Below are positions 5,201 through 5,954 of a stretch of DNA of 5,954 nucleotides, in pieces (position 1 is the first letter of the stretch; the number at the start of each line of letters is the position of its first letter). Source of the stretch: DASUZB01 sp036377075. GTDB lineage: Bacteria; Actinomycetota; CALGFH01. Below the pieces are notes generated by a model that saw only the letters and a program-made list of their open reading frames with translations, made no database searches and was not told the DNA's origin. A program made the position numbers and the translations under genes. The stretch spans positions 1-5,954 of the forward strand of contig DASUZB010000159.1 of the NCBI GenBank assembly GCA_036377075.1, written 5' to 3'.

Positions 5201-5297
5201 GGTCGCGCACCTTCTGGATGCGGCGCCCGGCGACCGCCGAACAGCTCCTGACCTGCAAGGACACCGCAGAGCGCACCGATTCCCGGTGGATTCAGGC
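5201..5297. other. Non-coding gap before the hydrolase stop
   Basis: No coding signal in keeping with either neighbour is seen. The plus-strand frame of the pseudogene stays open through it but shows no family resemblance. No hairpin stands out close to the hydrolase stop at 5298. Confidence 0.4.
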
Positions 5298-5954
5298 TTA
5301 GGCGAACCGCTTGACGAAGTCGAGCGCGGTCTGGGCGACCTCGCGCCAGCCGTGGTCGATCGTGAGGGCGTGGCCTCGGTTCGGGATCTTCACGATCTCC
5401 GTCACGCCCGGGTTGCGCCTCTGCCGCTTGTAGGCGGCGTTCGCGATCGCCCACGGCACCGTGTGGTCCTTCTCGCCGTCGATGATCAGCAGGGGACCGC
5501 GGTCGGGATTCTTCGTGTCCACCCTGGCCTGGGTCCAGGGGTTGAGGTTCGCGTTGCCCATCTGCACGAGCGAGACCCCGGAGCCGGCGACGTGGAACGT
5601 GGCGTAGAGCGCCCGGGCCTCCTTCTCGTCCAGCGCGTTCGCCCAGCCGTACTTGAACTGGTCGAACGTGAGCGTGATCGCGCGGCGGCGCGTGAGCGGG
5701 TTGACGAGGAACGGGCCGACCCCCCTGAGGACCGAGGCGGGCAGGGGCAGAACGCCGCGGAAGACTCCTGGGTCGATCGCCGCCGTGGCCGCCGAGAGGC
5801 CCCGGCCGGCGAGCATCTGGGCCAGCAAGCCCCCGGTCGAGTGCCCGATTACCGCTGGTTTCTTGTCCAAGGCGTTGATGACCTCGGTGGTGTGGTCGGC
5901 GACCTGCTTCAGGGTCTTCTTGGCGAGGATCTCGGGCTCCGCGCGGGCCCCTTC
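5298..5954 (-). CDS. Alpha/beta hydrolase, N-terminus outside the window
   Basis: The last 218 residues and the TAA stop are present; the reading frame is open to base 5954, so the gene continues to the right. It is an alpha/beta-hydrolase-fold enzyme, probably acting on an ester or related bond in the cytoplasm. The catalytic triad can be read in order (numbering from the first visible residue): nucleophile Ser39 in VIGHSTGG (GxSxG), acid Asp163 in IIDGEKDHTVPW and His195 in NRGHALTID. The helical lid lies between, with DQFKYGWANAL and GNANLNPWTQARVDTK. A TTG at 5870 could be mistaken for a start, but it would remove the strand and helix before the nucleophile; ILAKKTLKQVADHTTEVINALDKK upstream is clearly part of the fold. 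It has no evident link to the mobile elements. The fold is secure; the substrate is unknown. Confidence 0.9.
   Translation of the reverse strand, partial: EGARAEPEILAKKTLKQVADHTTEVINALDKKPAVIGHSTGGLLAQMLAGRGLSAATAAIDPGVFRGVLPLPASVLRGVGPFLVNPLTRRRAITLTFDQFKYGWANALDEKEARALYATFHVAGSGVSLVQMGNANLNPWTQARVDTKNPDRGPLLIIDGEKDHTVPWAIANAAYKRQRRNPGVTEIVKIPNRGHALTIDHGWREVAQTALDFVKRFA

Noticed and set aside
5185..5225. Possible tRNA 3' half on the minus strand (GACCCCGGCAG-like sequence)
   Set aside because: The GTTCGA T-loop is missing and no cloverleaf can be formed, so the resemblance is superficial.
4743..5276. Minus-strand open frame of 177 residues across the IS right end and the remnant
   Set aside because: It crosses the IS end and lies opposite the recognisable oxidoreductase remnant. 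No domain motif is seen.
1..5954. CRISPR array, rRNA or integrative-element attachment site
   Set aside because: No regularly spaced repeats, rRNA segments or paired attachment repeats were seen.

Overview
The window is very GC-rich, with strong G/C bias at third codon positions and long spurious antisense reading frames. Together with the protein types, this points to an actinobacterial (Actinomycetota) chromosome; the genus cannot be told from the sequence. The host genes are ordinary metabolic or housekeeping types. A mobile-DNA island of about 2.7 kb sits between them.

Layout, left to right. (1) 2-139, plus: C-terminal tail of an aldo/keto reductase. A perfect 13-bp stem-loop (154-190) follows it and probably ends transcription from both sides, because the next gene converges on it. 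(2) 204-2012, minus: complete secreted gamma-glutamyltransferase (ggt) with signal peptide, catalytic Thr and a strong ribosome binding site. A CTAG-rich cluster of inverted and direct repeats lies 55-82 bp upstream of its start. (3) 2224-3564, minus: intact TnpB, an RNA-guided nuclease, with complete RuvC triad and zinc finger. Its 3' end and the following ~130 bp hold several hairpins where an omega RNA is expected. No tnpA is present. (4) 3622-4833: a complete insertion sequence of about 1.2 kb with 25-bp terminal inverted repeats (23/25 matching) and one DDE integrase-type transposase (3730-4803, plus), divergent from tnpB. (5) 4834-5297: relic DNA, including the C-terminal remnant of a quinone-oxidoreductase/zinc-type alcohol dehydrogenase gene with an apparent internal deletion, then a nested stem-loop. 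(6) 5298-5954, minus: alpha/beta hydrolase, missing its N-terminus at the window edge.

The most interesting point is the control region of tnpB. A good -35/-10 pair (TTGAAG, 16 bp, TATGAT) ends 9 nt before the tnpB ATG, so the transcript would be almost leaderless. The spacer holds a perfect 14-bp palindrome, CGAACACGTGTTCG, which fits the Gram-positive/actinobacterial LexA (SOS) box consensus exactly. If real, this TnpB and perhaps its guide RNA would be repressed by LexA and released by DNA damage. The tnpB 3' end lies in the same orientation just upstream of ggt, so the omega RNA guide segment would be read from ggt's own upstream DNA.
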